Source: Chryseobacterium herbae
Lineage (GTDB): Bacteria > Bacteroidota > Bacteroidia > Flavobacteriales > Weeksellaceae
Length of the DNA: 64,000 bases
Direction: 5' to 3'
NCBI RefSeq assembly: GCF_025154075.1
Contig: NZ_JAOAMU010000002.1
Location: 1 to 64,000 of the forward strand
How positions within the stretch are numbered: the stretch's first letter is position 1; each line of letters starts with the position of its first letter. Under the pieces are notes generated by a model that made no database searches, was not told where the DNA came from, and worked only from the letters and a program-made list of their open reading frames with translations. A program made the position numbers and the translations under genes. Shown one piece after another: positions 8,130 to 18,036 of this stretch.

Positions 8130-8435
8130 TCAAACAAAAATAACCTGAGTTAGGGTTTGAAAGTGAGAGAGTTGGATAGTTATAGAGTGATAGGGTTTTA
8201 GAGTTATGGACTGGTTGTCAGTTGCAGGTTGCTGGTTCGTAGTGATAAAATTAATAAGATGATTGTCTGAAATCTGGAGTCTGATATCTGAAATCTTAAT
8301 TCTAGCATTCACCATTCACTTGCGAAGCAAAATTCACCATTGACATTCTAAATATAAAGAATCAAAGAGGGCTAATTTTTAAATTGGTCCTCTTTTCGTA
8401 TTGGGTAATTCACCCCTTTTTCCTTCCTTTGTTAT
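8130..8435. other. Intergenic region with dispersed repeat
   Basis: No gene. From about 8150 to 8345 the sequence is an inverted relative of 35684-35910 (shared words such as CTGATATCTGA, ACTGGTTGTCAGTTGC, TTAATAAGATTATTGTCTGA-like stretches), ending in the 40-nt TTGC-GAA-GCAA element at 8306-8345. TTG (8401-8403), N20, TTCCTTTG (8424-8431) could be a promoter for the next gene, giving an almost leaderless transcript. Confidence 0.6.
8306..8345 (-). repeat. Dispersed intergenic repeat, copy 1
   Basis: CATTCACCATTCACTTGCGA followed by AGCAAAATTCACCATTGACA. The TTGC-GAA-GCAA centre is a small palindrome. Further copies at 35684-35722, 62222-62270 and 62296-62335. Confidence 0.85.
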
Positions 8436-9209
8436 ATGAAAACAACCATTATCGATCTGTCCAAACCGATTCAGTACAACGCTGGAGACCCTTGGTTCAT
8501 GAGGGTTAAAATCAAGCATAAGGCACACAAAAAATCCCAGTGGCTGATCCGTCTGGCATTGAATCTTCCGTTCAGACTTTTTCCAAAAAACTGGACAGGT
8601 TGGGCAGATGATTCCATCAAAAATATGGGACTTCATGCGACGACGCATATCGATGCTCCATGGCATTATGGTCCTTTGGTTGAAGGAAAACCGGCCAAGA
8701 CGATTGATCAGATTCCTTTAGAATGGTGTTATGGTGACGGTATTGTCATCGACTGTACCCATAAAGAAGATTTTGTAGTCATTACGATTGACGATCTGAA
8801 AAAAGATCTGGATAAAAACGGAATTACCATTCAGGAAGGAAATATTGTCTTGATCCGAACCGACCGTGACAAAATGATGGGAACCCCGGATTTTGTAGAA
8901 AAAGGAACCGGAATGAGCAAAGAAGCTACCGAATGGCTGATCGACCAGGGTGTAAAAGTAATGGGAATCGATCAGTGGGGTTGGGATCTTCCGTTAAAAT
9001 ATATGGCTAAAAAAGCAAAAGAACTCAATGATCCGGAGTATTTCTGGGAAGGTCACCGTGTGGGTATTGAAAAAGAATATTTACACATGGAACAGCTTAC
9101 CAATCTTGCTGCACTGCCGCCTTCAGGGTTTAAAGTCAGTGTATTTCCATTGAAAATTGTAGGTGGATCTGCGGCTCCGGCTAGGGTGGTGGCTATCATC
9201 AATCCTTAG
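8436..9209 (+). CDS. Cyclase-family metal-dependent hydrolase
   Basis: 257 aa, cytoplasmic. Belongs to the cyclase / kynurenine formamidase superfamily: the metal motif HxTHxDxPxH is present as HATTHIDAPWH around residue 70, with the conserved IDQWGWDLP and C-terminal GGSAAPARVVA segments. Family members hydrolyse amide or lactone-type bonds of small molecules; the substrate cannot be read from the sequence. The neighbours (nucleoid protein, sdh operon on the other strand) give no hint. Starts MKTTIIDLSKPIQ, the normal family N-terminus, although the only candidate promoter box ends just 5 nt ahead of it. Confidence 0.85.
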   Translation: MKTTIIDLSKPIQYNAGDPWFMRVKIKHKAHKKSQWLIRLALNLPFRLFPKNWTGWADDSIKNMGLHATTHIDAPWHYGPLVEGKPAKTIDQIPLEWCYGDGIVIDCTHKEDFVVITIDDLKKDLDKNGITIQEGNIVLIRTDRDKMMGTPDFVEKGTGMSKEATEWLIDQGVKVMGIDQWGWDLPLKYMAKKAKELNDPEYFWEGHRVGIEKEYLHMEQLTNLAALPPSGFKVSVFPLKIVGGSAAPARVVAIINP

Positions 9210-9218
9210 ACCGGAAGT

Positions 9219-9253
9219 TATCCTTGGCAAGATTCTGAGCCTTGACAAGGATA
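9219..9253. terminator. Inverted repeat between convergent genes
   Basis: TATCCTTG / CAAGGATA eight-base arms with a further CAAG/CTTG inside, between the cyclase gene and the end of sdhB. No clear T tract, so terminator function is tentative. Confidence 0.4.
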
Positions 9254-9272
9254 TTCAACGATATTTTTCCAG

Positions 9273-10022
9273 TTACTTTTTTCTGAAGAAAAGCGCTCTT
9301 CCGTACTCATAGTTCATTCTGGCAATATTCAGCACAGAAATTCCTTGAGGACATTCCACTTCACAGGCTTCCGTATTGGAGCAATGGCCAAAAAGTTCAT
9401 GATCCATTTGAGTGACCATATTCAGGACACGGCTGCTCCGTTCCTCCTTACCTTGAGGAAGAAGCACCATATGAGTGATTTTAGCAGAGGTGAATAAGGC
9501 GGCACTTCCGTTTTTACAGGTGGCCACACACGCCCCACATCCGATACAGGCGGCTGAATCAAAAGCTTCCTCAGCAGTCTGATGAGTGACTGCAATTGCT
9601 GTAGCATCAGGAGCCTGACCCGTATTCACCGATACAAATCCACCTGAAGAAATAATTCTGTCAAAGGCCGATCTGTCTACTTTAAGATCTTTCTTCACCG
9701 GAAAAGCTTCTGCGCGGAAAGGCTCAATTAAAATCGTTTCACCGTTCTTAAAAGACCGTAAGTGAAGCTGGCAGGTCGTTGTATTTTTTAAAGGTCCGTG
9801 GGCAATTCCGTTGATCATCATACCGCACTGTCCACAAATTCCTTCACGGCAATCGTGATCGAATTCTACAGGTTCGTCGTCTTCTGTAATGAGTTTTTCA
9901 TTTAAAGTATCCAGCATCTCCAGGAAAGACATGTGAGGATTCAGTTCTTTCAGATCATAACTGACCAGTTTCCCTTCGCTCTTTCTGTCTTTCTGTCTCC
10001 ATATCTTAAGATGTAAATCCAT
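9273..10022 (-). CDS. sdhB: Succinate dehydrogenase/fumarate reductase iron-sulfur subunit
   Basis: 249 aa. Electron-transfer subunit of complex II, moving electrons from the SdhA FAD to quinone via three Fe-S clusters. The 2Fe-2S ligands are in CREGICGQCG with a distant Cys in TTTCQLH; the second ferredoxin domain has CIGCGACVATC and a later CSNTEACEVECPQGI. Last gene of the sdhC-A-B order, 12 nt behind sdhA, in an operon that also holds a dicarboxylate transporter and porin. Acts on the cytoplasmic face of the inner membrane. Confidence 0.96.
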   Translation of the reverse strand: MDLHLKIWRQKDRKSEGKLVSYDLKELNPHMSFLEMLDTLNEKLITEDDEPVEFDHDCREGICGQCGMMINGIAHGPLKNTTTCQLHLRSFKNGETILIEPFRAEAFPVKKDLKVDRSAFDRIISSGGFVSVNTGQAPDATAIAVTHQTAEEAFDSAACIGCGACVATCKNGSAALFTSAKITHMVLLPQGKEERSSRVLNMVTQMDHELFGHCSNTEACEVECPQGISVLNIARMNYEYGRALFFRKK

Positions 10023-10034
10023 AATTTTTGTTTT

Positions 10035-11951
10035 TTATTTGTAGCTTCTAACCGTCGGCTGTATCTCTTCAAATATCAGTGGCTCTTTGATGAGTTCCGG
10101 TTCATTGTTTTCACCAGCCCATGCCCATGCGGAGATAAACTGATAGTCGGCATCATTTCTTAAAGCTTCTCCATCCGGCGTTTGATATTCTTCCCGGAAG
10201 TGAGCACCGCAGGATTCATTTCGGGTTAAAGCATCATAGCACATCAACTCACCGATCTCGAAATAATCGGCGACGCGGCCGGCTTTTTCAAGTTCCGTAT
10301 TCATAGTATCACCTTGCCCGGAAACCCGTACATCCCGGTAAAATTCTTGTTTTAATTTTCTGATTGCTCCGATGGCATATTTCAGCCCTTCTTCATTTCT
10401 GGCCAGCCCACAATAATCATATAAAAGCTTTCCTAAAGTTTTGTGGAAATAATCAACGGTTTTGGTTCCATTGATATTGATGAAACCCTGAATCTGTTCT
10501 TTAACAGCCTGTTCTGCCGCTTCGAACTCAGGAGCATCGGGTGAAATTTTTCCGGTATGAATCTCATCAGCCAGATAATTGGCAATCGTATAAGGCGCGA
10601 TAAAATAGCCATCTACAGAAGCCTGCAAAAGTGAATTGGCTCCCAGTCTATTCGCTCCGTGATCTGCAAAATTAGCTTCACCCAAAGCAAAAAGTCCCGG
10701 AATAGTAGTCATCAGCTCATAATCCACCCAAAGTCCACCCATAGAAAAGTGAGCAGAAGGAGAGATCATCATCGGTTCATTATAGGCATTGTATCCCGTA
10801 ATTTTAAGATACATGTCGAATAAATTTCCATATTTCTCCTGAATCTTTTCCTTTCCCTGTTCATTTATCGCTTTAGAAAAATCAAGATAAACAGCATTTT
10901 TCAAAGGTCCGATTCCAAAACCGGCATCAATCCTTTCTTTAGCAGCACGGGAAGAAATATCTCTCGGAGCCAGATTTCCAAAAGCAGGATACCGACGTTC
11001 CAGATAATAATCTCTTTCATTTTCCGGAATATCATTGGGAAGTCTGGTTTCATCAGTCTTTGACGGAACCCAGATCCTTCCGTCATTACGCAATGATTCT
11101 GACATCAGCGTTAATTTAGACTGATAATCTCCCGATTGCGGAAGAGAAGTCGGATGTACCTGAATCCAGCTTGGAGAAGCCATCAAAGCCCCTTTTTTAT
11201 GAGCCCGCCAGATCGCAGAACCATTACAGCCCATGGCTAAGGTTGAGAGATAATAAATTTTCCCATAACCTCCGGTTGCCAGAACGACTGCATGAGCAGC
11301 ATGTCTTTCAATTTCTCCGGTATCTAAATTTCTGACGATAATGCCTCTTGCTTTACCATCGATCATAACCAGATCAAGCATTTCATGTCTGGAATACAGC
11401 TGTACGGTTCCTTTTCCAACCTGTCTCATTAGGGCCTGATAAGCCCCGAGAAGAAGTTGTTGTCCGGTTTGTCCCCTTGCATAAAATGTCCGGCTTACCT
11501 GAACCCCACCGAAGGAACGGTTATTAAGGTAGCCCCCATATTCACGTCCGAAGGGAACGCCCTGCGCTACGGCCTGATCGATGAGGTTTAAAGAACATTC
11601 AGCCATCCGGTAGACATTGGCTTCGCGGGCTCTGAAATCTCCGCCTTTTAAAGTGTCTACGAACATTCTGTAAACACTGTCGCCATCATTTTTATAATTT
11701 TTAGCAGCATTCACGCCACCTTGCGCTGCTACAGAATGGGCTCGCCTCGGGCTGTCCTGAAAACAGAATGATTTGACATTGTAACCCATCTCGCCCAAAG
11801 AAGCAGCAACAGAGCTTCCGGCCAGTCCGGTTCCGACGACAATAACATCCAGCTTTTTACGGTTAGCAGGATTGACGAGCTTAGCCTTCTTTTTATAGTT
11901 GTCCCATTTTTGTTCCAACGGGCCTTGAGGTATTTTTGAATTTAAGATCAT
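10035..11951 (-). CDS. sdhA: Succinate dehydrogenase/fumarate reductase flavoprotein subunit
   Basis: 638 aa. Catalytic subunit oxidising succinate to fumarate with covalently bound FAD. The dinucleotide fold is [20 protein letters not shown], the FAD-linking His is in [11 protein letters not shown], and the substrate motif HPTSLPQSG and the GGLWVDYE / [10 protein letters not shown] segments are present. Start taken at MILNSKIPQ (11951), just behind sdhC; the open frame extends upstream to 12167 but that part lies inside sdhC in another frame. The long form with an extended C-terminus is typical of the Bacteroidota/B-type enzyme. Confidence 0.96.
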   Translation of the reverse strand: MILNSKIPQGPLEQKWDNYKKKAKLVNPANRKKLDVIVVGTGLAGSSVAASLGEMGYNVKSFCFQDSPRRAHSVAAQGGVNAAKNYKNDGDSVYRMFVDTLKGGDFRAREANVYRMAECSLNLIDQAVAQGVPFGREYGGYLNNRSFGGVQVSRTFYARGQTGQQLLLGAYQALMRQVGKGTVQLYSRHEMLDLVMIDGKARGIIVRNLDTGEIERHAAHAVVLATGGYGKIYYLSTLAMGCNGSAIWRAHKKGALMASPSWIQVHPTSLPQSGDYQSKLTLMSESLRNDGRIWVPSKTDETRLPNDIPENERDYYLERRYPAFGNLAPRDISSRAAKERIDAGFGIGPLKNAVYLDFSKAINEQGKEKIQEKYGNLFDMYLKITGYNAYNEPMMISPSAHFSMGGLWVDYELMTTIPGLFALGEANFADHGANRLGANSLLQASVDGYFIAPYTIANYLADEIHTGKISPDAPEFEAAEQAVKEQIQGFININGTKTVDYFHKTLGKLLYDYCGLARNEEGLKYAIGAIRKLKQEFYRDVRVSGQGDTMNTELEKAGRVADYFEIGELMCYDALTRNESCGAHFREEYQTPDGEALRNDADYQFISAWAWAGENNEPELIKEPLIFEEIQPTVRSYK

Positions 11952-11962
11952 AACTTTTCTGT

Positions 11963-12619
11963 TTAATGGGCAGTAAAGAATACATAAACGGGCATCAGAG
12001 CAAAACCTATACTGACAATGACTGAATAGACAATTCCGGCGGTTTTGAACCATTTTACAAACTTGGGATGAAATAATCCCAGTGTTCTGGCCGCACTGTG
12101 AATTCCGTGGATCAGATGATAGCATAAAGCGGCCATTGATACTACGTAAATGATGACGTACCACCATTCTTTGAAAACCGTTACGACGAGGATATACAGA
12201 TCCTTATTCCCGTTGGCATCCAGCGGTGGGTTTCCGAATTTGTAGACATACCAGAAATTCTGAAAGTGAATCACCAGAAAGATCAGGATCAGAGTTCCGA
12301 GGATTCCCATATTCCGGGAATACCATTTGCTGGCTCTGCCACGTCTTTCCGACTGATAATGGCCTCCCGATTTTTTATTTTTTAAAGTAATAATCAATCC
12401 GTCCAAAGCATGCAGAATAATACTTGCATACAGAACGTATGAAACCATTTTGATCAGAATATTTCCCGACAGAAAATGCGAATAGGCATTAAACTGAAGG
12501 TGCGCCTGCTCCGGCGGAAGAAACAGCTGGAGATTTCCCAAGAAATGGATCAACAGAAAGAAGCTCAGGAATAGTCCTGTAAGGCACAGCAGCATTTTTC
12601 TTGACAAGGTTGACAGCAT
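11963..12619 (-). CDS. sdhC: Succinate dehydrogenase cytochrome b subunit
   Basis: 218 aa, five predicted membrane helices, matching the single large B-type di-heme anchor (SdhC) used in Bacteroidota in place of separate C and D subunits. Conserved His residues lie in [28 protein letters not shown] and [10 protein letters not shown], positions expected for the two haem b groups. Anchors SdhAB and passes electrons to menaquinone. Followed by sdhA (11-nt gap). Confidence 0.93.
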   Translation of the reverse strand: MLSTLSRKMLLCLTGLFLSFFLLIHFLGNLQLFLPPEQAHLQFNAYSHFLSGNILIKMVSYVLYASIILHALDGLIITLKNKKSGGHYQSERRGRASKWYSRNMGILGTLILIFLVIHFQNFWYVYKFGNPPLDANGNKDLYILVVTVFKEWWYVIIYVVSMAALCYHLIHGIHSAARTLGLFHPKFVKWFKTAGIVYSVIVSIGFALMPVYVFFTAH

Positions 12620-12635
12620 ATTTTTGATTTAATGA

Positions 12636-14066
12636 TTAATAATATCCCAAAACTTTCATCCAAAGTCCTCCGACGACCATATAGATGATAAGTAAAACAA
12701 TTCCGATTTCAAGACCTCTCAGCCACCAGGCTTTCAGCTCTACATAACCGCTTCCGTAGAATACCGGAGCAGGGCCGTGACCGTAGTGAGTAAGTACTCC
12801 ATAAATTGAACCTAAGAAACCAAGCATCATAGCCAATAGCATCGGCGGGATTCCTAAAGAAACACCAACGCCCAATAACGCTGCATACATGGCGGCCACA
12901 TGAGCCGTTGCACTCGCGAAAATATAATGACTGAAAAAGTATACGACAATAATCACCGGAAAGGCAACCTGCCAGCTTAATCCACCTATTTTTACTTTGA
13001 TCAGATCACTGAACCAGCCAATAAAACCAAGCTCATTTAAAGAACTGGCCATCATCACCAGAACCGCGAACCATACGATGGTATCCCAGGCTCCTTTTTC
13101 CCCTTTGATATCTTCCCACGTCAGAACTGACGTAAGAAGCAACATGGTAAGTCCTATGAAGGCCGTGGTAGTAGCATCAATAGATAATGCTCCTCCAAAT
13201 ATCCAAAGAGCTAAAAGGATAAAGAAAGCCAATAACATCAACCATTCATTTCTGGAAATAGGTCCCATTTCTTTTAATTTCTGAGCGGCCATTTTTGGAG
13301 CATCTCCTGTTTTTTTCAATTCAGGCGGATATAATTTGTATAAAACCAACGGGACCACAAAGAATGCTACCAATCCCGGAACGAAACCGGCTGCAGCCCA
13401 TGACATCCATGTGATATTGATTCCTAAATTCGCTGCAAATTTCTGACACATCGGGTTACTCGCAGTCCCGGTAAGGAACATGGATGAAGCGATGAGGTTC
13501 ATATAATAACTGTTCAGGGTGAGGAAAGAACCCAGTTTTCTGTGTGTTTCCGGTTTTTCTGGAACTGAGTCAAAACTTATTGCCATAGATTTCATGATCG
13601 GATAGATGATTCCACCACCTCTTGCCGTATTACTCGGGATGGCAGGAGCCAGACATACATCGGCTAATCCAAGTCCGTAAGCAAGTCCTAATGAGCTTTT
13701 ACCGAAGATTCTGATGAATAAAAAAGCAATCCTGTTTCCCAATCCTGTTTTGATAAATCCCCTGGCGATAAAGAATGAGATCCCAATCAGCCAGATCACT
13801 TTATCCCCGAATCCGGAAAGAGCTTTTGTAATAGATTTTCCGGCATCTCCCGGCGCGACTACCTGAGTAAGCGCTGTAAATGCAATGGCCATCATACACA
13901 TAGTGCCCATAGGCGCTGCTTTAAGGATGATTCCTAAGATGGTGGCCGCAAAAATAGCGAACAGATGCCAGGCGTTTTCAGCAACGCCTTCCGGAGCCGG
14001 AATAAACCATATGATCAGCGCAACGGCAAACGTTATCGCGATATTTCTGATATTAATTTCTTTCAT
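12636..14066 (-). CDS. DASS-family anion symporter, likely C4-dicarboxylate
   Basis: 476 aa with about 12 membrane helices. Member of the divalent anion:Na+ symporter (DASS, CitT/YflS-like) family: the paired Ser-Asn-Thr signatures appear as PSNTARGGG near residue 145 and GTASNP near 200, plus HxxFASATAH in the C-half. Probably imports succinate, fumarate, malate or citrate into the cytoplasm. Location between a porin and sdhCAB supports a dicarboxylate substrate, because the imported compound would be oxidised by the next three gene products. Confidence 0.85.
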   Translation of the reverse strand: MKEINIRNIAITFAVALIIWFIPAPEGVAENAWHLFAIFAATILGIILKAAPMGTMCMMAIAFTALTQVVAPGDAGKSITKALSGFGDKVIWLIGISFFIARGFIKTGLGNRIAFLFIRIFGKSSLGLAYGLGLADVCLAPAIPSNTARGGGIIYPIMKSMAISFDSVPEKPETHRKLGSFLTLNSYYMNLIASSMFLTGTASNPMCQKFAANLGINITWMSWAAAGFVPGLVAFFVVPLVLYKLYPPELKKTGDAPKMAAQKLKEMGPISRNEWLMLLAFFILLALWIFGGALSIDATTTAFIGLTMLLLTSVLTWEDIKGEKGAWDTIVWFAVLVMMASSLNELGFIGWFSDLIKVKIGGLSWQVAFPVIIVVYFFSHYIFASATAHVAAMYAALLGVGVSLGIPPMLLAMMLGFLGSIYGVLTHYGHGPAPVFYGSGYVELKAWWLRGLEIGIVLLIIYMVVGGLWMKVLGYY

Positions 14067-14087
14067 GATCTATAAATATTTAAGCGG

Positions 14088-15248
14088 TTAAAATCTACTT
14101 TGCACCTGAACAATGAATAGATTGTTGTTGTATTGTGATGTGTTGTCTACCTGATGTTTGTACCGGTCGAACTGCATACCCAGCTGGATTCTTGCTCCAT
14201 AGTTTTTCAGAAATTCCAGTCCGAACATTGGCGTTATGGTCTGCCTTGGATTGGAATTCAGCCTGAAATTGGTATCCAGATATTCATACCGGCAGGAGAG
14301 TTCGAAGGCGCTTAGGTTTTTATGATTGATCTCGTACCGTACATTCGGAAGGAAATAAGCGCCACGGATCAGATATTGGTCAGGATTGGAAGGTCTCAGT
14401 TCCGGATCCATCGTGTTGTAAAGAACATGATTGGTGGCCTGTTTGGCTTCCAGCTGCATATCCAGGCTCCATTTCGGGTCAAACTGGATCAGTGAGCTGA
14501 GGTCAATTCCTACAGCGTATACTTTTTTGCTTAAAACCTCGCCGACACCACCATTCAGGCCGACGTTGAAGTTGTATTTTTTAGACAAACCGAAAACCAA
14601 TCTCGTGGAATACTGCTTCCCGTCGTCGTTGTCATTGATCTGATTTTTTCCATTTCCATTGACGACTGACACCGCATATTGGAAAGGAATCTGACCTAAC
14701 TGAAGCTGCCCCGTTGCAGAAAGTCCGATCTGAAAGCTGGTCCAGCCCAGTTTTCCGAATTCCGTATACTGATTGGACCAATCCAGAGATTTGATGATGT
14801 CAATAGGATAGGTTTCCTCAATTCCGAACCATGGTCTGAATTGCCCGACTGTAAAGGCGAGCTTAGGGTTGAAGGTGTATTTAAGGTAAGCATTTTCAAG
14901 AACCCTGCTTTTAGGATCGTTTTTAAAGTCTGCAAGGTTGGCAAGTGCTACGACTTCCGTTCTTTTACTGATCTGCGCGCGTACCTGAACCCTCATGTAC
15001 TTCAGCATGAAATTGTTGCTGGTTCCGGATCCGTCCGCGTGATGCAAACCGTTCACATCGACATCTTTAGTCATGCCTACGAGATAACGCGCCTGGAAAA
15101 GGCCTTTGATCTGAAGCACCGGATATTTCACATTGTCTTCCTCCTGCTTGTTCTGCTGCAGAGAATCCTGGATCTGTGCGCCGGCAGAAAAACCTGCCAA
15201 CAGGGCACAAAAGATCAGACTTCTCTTTTTTGGTGAAAAAAGGGTCAT
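14088..15248 (-). CDS. OprO/OprP-type outer-membrane porin
   Basis: 386 aa. Signal peptide (ends near AGFSAGA) and a beta-barrel of alternating residues ending in a C-terminal phenylalanine (QVQSRF). Core segments such as NAYLKYTFNPKLAFTVGQF, PWFGIEE and EVVALANLADF fit the phosphate-selective porin O/P family. In this operon it more likely admits dicarboxylates than phosphate, since it is 21 nt ahead of a DASS transporter and then sdh. Start at MTLFSPKKRS fits a normal signal peptide. Confidence 0.85.
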   Translation of the reverse strand: MTLFSPKKRSLIFCALLAGFSAGAQIQDSLQQNKQEEDNVKYPVLQIKGLFQARYLVGMTKDVDVNGLHHADGSGTSNNFMLKYMRVQVRAQISKRTEVVALANLADFKNDPKSRVLENAYLKYTFNPKLAFTVGQFRPWFGIEETYPIDIIKSLDWSNQYTEFGKLGWTSFQIGLSATGQLQLGQIPFQYAVSVVNGNGKNQINDNDDGKQYSTRLVFGLSKKYNFNVGLNGGVGEVLSKKVYAVGIDLSSLIQFDPKWSLDMQLEAKQATNHVLYNTMDPELRPSNPDQYLIRGAYFLPNVRYEINHKNLSAFELSCRYEYLDTNFRLNSNPRQTITPMFGLEFLKNYGARIQLGMQFDRYKHQVDNTSQYNNNLFIVQVQSRF

Positions 15249-15270
15249 AGTATTTGTGTTTAAAAAATTA

Positions 15271-15438
15271 TTATTTAGTCGCCTGGAAATTGGAAAGGGA
15301 CTTGCCCCAATTCATGGAACTTAGTGTAGTCATCGGGTTTTCCGAATCTTTGTAGGCTTTTCCACTACAGTCTTCGCAATAAATTTCGATTCCTGATATG
15401 GGGATAGGGGTGAGGATAATTAAAGGGAACTTTTTCAT
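15271..15438 (-). CDS. Small hypothetical protein heading the porin-sdh operon
   Basis: 55 aa, starting MKKFPLIILTPIPISGIEIY, followed by CEDCSGKAYKDSENP and a Ser-rich tail. The hydrophobic N-terminus and CxxC could make it an exported or membrane peptide; CEDCSGKAY resembles a zinc-knuckle edge. It lies 22 nt ahead of the porin, in the same orientation, so it is the probable first gene of the dicarboxylate operon. No family recognised and no promoter I can call. Starting at 15486 would only add an unlikely N-terminal tail. Confidence 0.5.
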   Translation of the reverse strand: MKKFPLIILTPIPISGIEIYCEDCSGKAYKDSENPMTTLSSMNWGKSLSNFQATK

Positions 15439-15819
15439 AGTCGGATTATTTGAATTTAAATGAGGATTTAATTGAAAATAATGCAAAAAAATTCAACAAT
15501 TTTTAAACGTATTCATTATTTGGTGATATAAATTTAATAAATTTTGTTTAATTAACATAATTATTTTAGGCGTTAATGTAAAATTCATGTGATGAATCAT
15601 GATGGGGAAATTAAACTTGACCGGCTCTGAAATTTTTAATATATTATAAATTAAAAGCAATTATCAGTATTGAAAAAGCAAGCGTATTAGTGCTGAAATT
15701 CAGACAGATTCATGTCACGGATTTCAGGGATGACGGTGCTTTAAGGACTTCCGTGATTTCATACCACAAAATAATATGTCGTTAAAAAAATCGTTATATT
15801 TGGTAGATCAAAGAAATAT
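15439..15819. other. Divergent intergenic region upstream of the phytochrome gene
   Basis: AT-rich, no gene. A TCACGGA / TCCGTGA inverted pair lies near 15715-15757, and the phytochrome -7 box is at 15795-15802. No -33 box seen for either direction. Confidence 0.4.
15795..15802 (+). promoter_or_regulatory. -7 box of the bacteriophytochrome gene
   Basis: TATATTTG, a perfect TAnnTTTG match 17 nt before the start codon. No convincing -33 partner. Confidence 0.5.
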
Positions 15820-18009
15820 ATGAATTTTGTAGAGTGTCATGAAGAGCCCATCCATATTCCTGGGTATATACAAAGTTTTGGATACCTGATTGGCATTGAT
15901 GCAGAATCTCATTCCATCACTTTTTTCAGCAGGAATATTGCGGATATATTCAGAATCGAAAATGCGGAACAGCTTTTCGGAAGAAATCTTATGGATTTTC
16001 CTGAAATTTTTCGTTCTGTGATGGATTCTGATTTGTATGCTTCTCTAAAAGACTTTACAAAAAGAGAAAATGAAACCCATTTTGATAAGGTGTTCATTAG
16101 TGGAAAGGAATATCATTTTTCCATTTTCAGAAGTGGGAAACATATTTTCCTGGAATTTGAAGCCGTACTGGAAAATCCGAATAAACGTATTTCTAATAAA
16201 TATGACAATTTCTATGTGATTGACAATGAAAAGGAGCTTTGGGAGCAGTTGCTGAGTACCCTTTCCAAGATAGTAAATTATGACCGGATGATGGTTTATA
16301 AATTTATGATGGACGGCTCAGGAAAAGTGATTGCGGAAAGGAGGGATGAAAATATGGAAAGCTATCTTGGTCTTCATTATCCGGAGTCTGATATTCCAAA
16401 GCAAGCCCGAGAACTTTATTTAAAGAAAAGAAAGAGAATTTTCAGCAATGTTTATGCAGATACGGTTCCATTGATCAGCAGAACGGATGATACTATTGAT
16501 CTTACTTTTGCAGCATCACGCGGAATGTCGCCTGTTCATGGGCAGTACATCAAAAATTCAGGAGCTTCTTCCAGTTTCAGTGTGTCTATTATTATTGAGG
16601 ATCATCTTTGGGGACTGGTTACGTGCCAGAATTCGGAGGCTAAACATATTGATCTTGAAGACAGGGTGCAGGCTGGTATTTTTACGGCTTTGGCTTCTAA
16701 TGCCTATTCTTCGTTTAAATCAAAAAATGAACTGAACTACCGTTTGGAACTGAACGAAAAATCGTCACAGCTAAAAGCGGAGTTTTTAAAACATAATAAT
16801 CTTTTCGATTCTCTGGCAGACAATAAAGCAAAAATAAGAAAACTGCCTGAAGCAGATGGCTTGGCGATTATTGCTGAAGGTGATATGGTGACTGTAGGAA
16901 CAATTCCTGAACGTAACACTATTGATGCCATCGCTCACTGGGCATTAGAAAATACTACGGAGAGTATTTTTGTCAGCAGAAGTTTCCTTAAAGATTACGG
17001 TGAGGAACTTGGGCTGGATGAAAGTGCCGCCGGAATCATTATTTATTTTATCGAAAGAAGTAAAAAAGAAATGCTGATCTGGTTCCGTAAAGAATTTGAT
17101 GAGCATATCAGCTGGGCGGGAAATCCTGAGAAAAAAATCGGGGTGGTTCTTCAGGATGGACAAGAAAAACAGATCATTTCACCAAGAACGTCTTTTCATA
17201 TTTTCACGGAAAACATTAAAGGAAACTCCAGAAGGTGGAATTCCAGAGATATCAGTTCGGTGCAAACCGTTCGTGATGTGATCCTTGAGACTTCGCACAA
17301 ACAGTACAATGCTATCAAAGCCCTGAACAATGAGCTGAGAAAAGTAAATGAGGAACTCGACAGTTTTTCTTATACGATTTCGCATGATCTGGGAACACCT
17401 TTGACGGTGATGAAACTGAATGCTCAGATGCTGCTTGCCAATTTTGAAAAGACAGAAAAAAATAGAAATAAACTGACCTCTATTGTTGAAGAAATCGACA
17501 GTATGGCGGAGATGATGCACGATGTTCTCCAGCTCAGCCGTGCAAAACACAGCGAAATAGAATTGGAACGAATACATCCAGCCAATACGATTCTGAAGAT
17601 TTCAGAAAATGCAAAGATTACTTTCGAAAGCCCGAATTGTGAAATCATTATCAAAGAATGTCCCGATGTACTCGCGGATAAAACGATGCTTCATCAGGTG
17701 TTTTTAAATATCATCAATAATGCAGTGAAATATTCCTCTCATAAGGATGAACCTCAGGTTGAAATTTGGGGTGCAGAAGAGGATGAACATATTGTGTACA
17801 GAATCTCAGATAACGGAATCGGGATTCCACAGGAAGAAAAGCATAAGATGTTTAAAATCTTCAACCGGATGGATAATGCGAAAAAATTTAAAGGAAATGG
17901 AGTAGGGCTGTCCATTGTACACAGAATCATGAAAAGGATAGGTGGAAATGTGGATTATGATAACAATAAAGAGGGCACTTGTTTCATTTTAACGTTCAAA
18001 AAACCGTAA
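15820..18009 (+). CDS. bphP: Bacteriophytochrome sensor histidine kinase
   Basis: 729 aa red-light photoreceptor and kinase. Order: short PAS domain (1-120) with the biliverdin-attaching Cys6 in VECHEEPIHIPG; GAF domain (about 130-300) with PESDIP (Asp191) and SPVHGQYIKN (His240); PHY domain (about 320-500) with the PRTSF tongue motif; HisKA with SYTISHDLGTPL (His522); HATPase with N-box IINNAVKYS, DNGIGIP and GNGVGLSIV. The usual CHH pair after LWGL reads CQN (269-271), so both histidines near the chromophore D-ring are missing. Kinase output appears intact. No response regulator lies beside it. The heme oxygenase making its chromophore follows 27 nt downstream. Confidence 0.93.
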   Translation: MNFVECHEEPIHIPGYIQSFGYLIGIDAESHSITFFSRNIADIFRIENAEQLFGRNLMDFPEIFRSVMDSDLYASLKDFTKRENETHFDKVFISGKEYHFSIFRSGKHIFLEFEAVLENPNKRISNKYDNFYVIDNEKELWEQLLSTLSKIVNYDRMMVYKFMMDGSGKVIAERRDENMESYLGLHYPESDIPKQARELYLKKRKRIFSNVYADTVPLISRTDDTIDLTFAASRGMSPVHGQYIKNSGASSSFSVSIIIEDHLWGLVTCQNSEAKHIDLEDRVQAGIFTALASNAYSSFKSKNELNYRLELNEKSSQLKAEFLKHNNLFDSLADNKAKIRKLPEADGLAIIAEGDMVTVGTIPERNTIDAIAHWALENTTESIFVSRSFLKDYGEELGLDESAAGIIIYFIERSKKEMLIWFRKEFDEHISWAGNPEKKIGVVLQDGQEKQIISPRTSFHIFTENIKGNSRRWNSRDISSVQTVRDVILETSHKQYNAIKALNNELRKVNEELDSFSYTISHDLGTPLTVMKLNAQMLLANFEKTEKNRNKLTSIVEEIDSMAEMMHDVLQLSRAKHSEIELERIHPANTILKISENAKITFESPNCEIIIKECPDVLADKTMLHQVFLNIINNAVKYSSHKDEPQVEIWGAEEDEHIVYRISDNGIGIPQEEKHKMFKIFNRMDNAKKFKGNGVGLSIVHRIMKRIGGNVDYDNNKEGTCFILTFKKP

Positions 18010-18014
18010 ATTTG
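18007..18014 (+). promoter_or_regulatory. -7 box of bphO overlapping the bphP stop codon
   Basis: TAAATTTG begins with the TAA stop of bphP and matches TAnnTTTG exactly; the bphO start is 22 nt further on. The oxygenase may thus have its own transcript besides read-through from bphP. Confidence 0.45.
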
Positions 18015-18036
18015 GGAAACTTTAAAAACCTTATTT

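Noticed and set aside
11952..12167. N-terminal extension of sdhA
   Set aside because: Lies entirely within sdhC in another frame and gives Cys/Arg-rich nonsense; MILNSKIPQ at 11951 is the family start.
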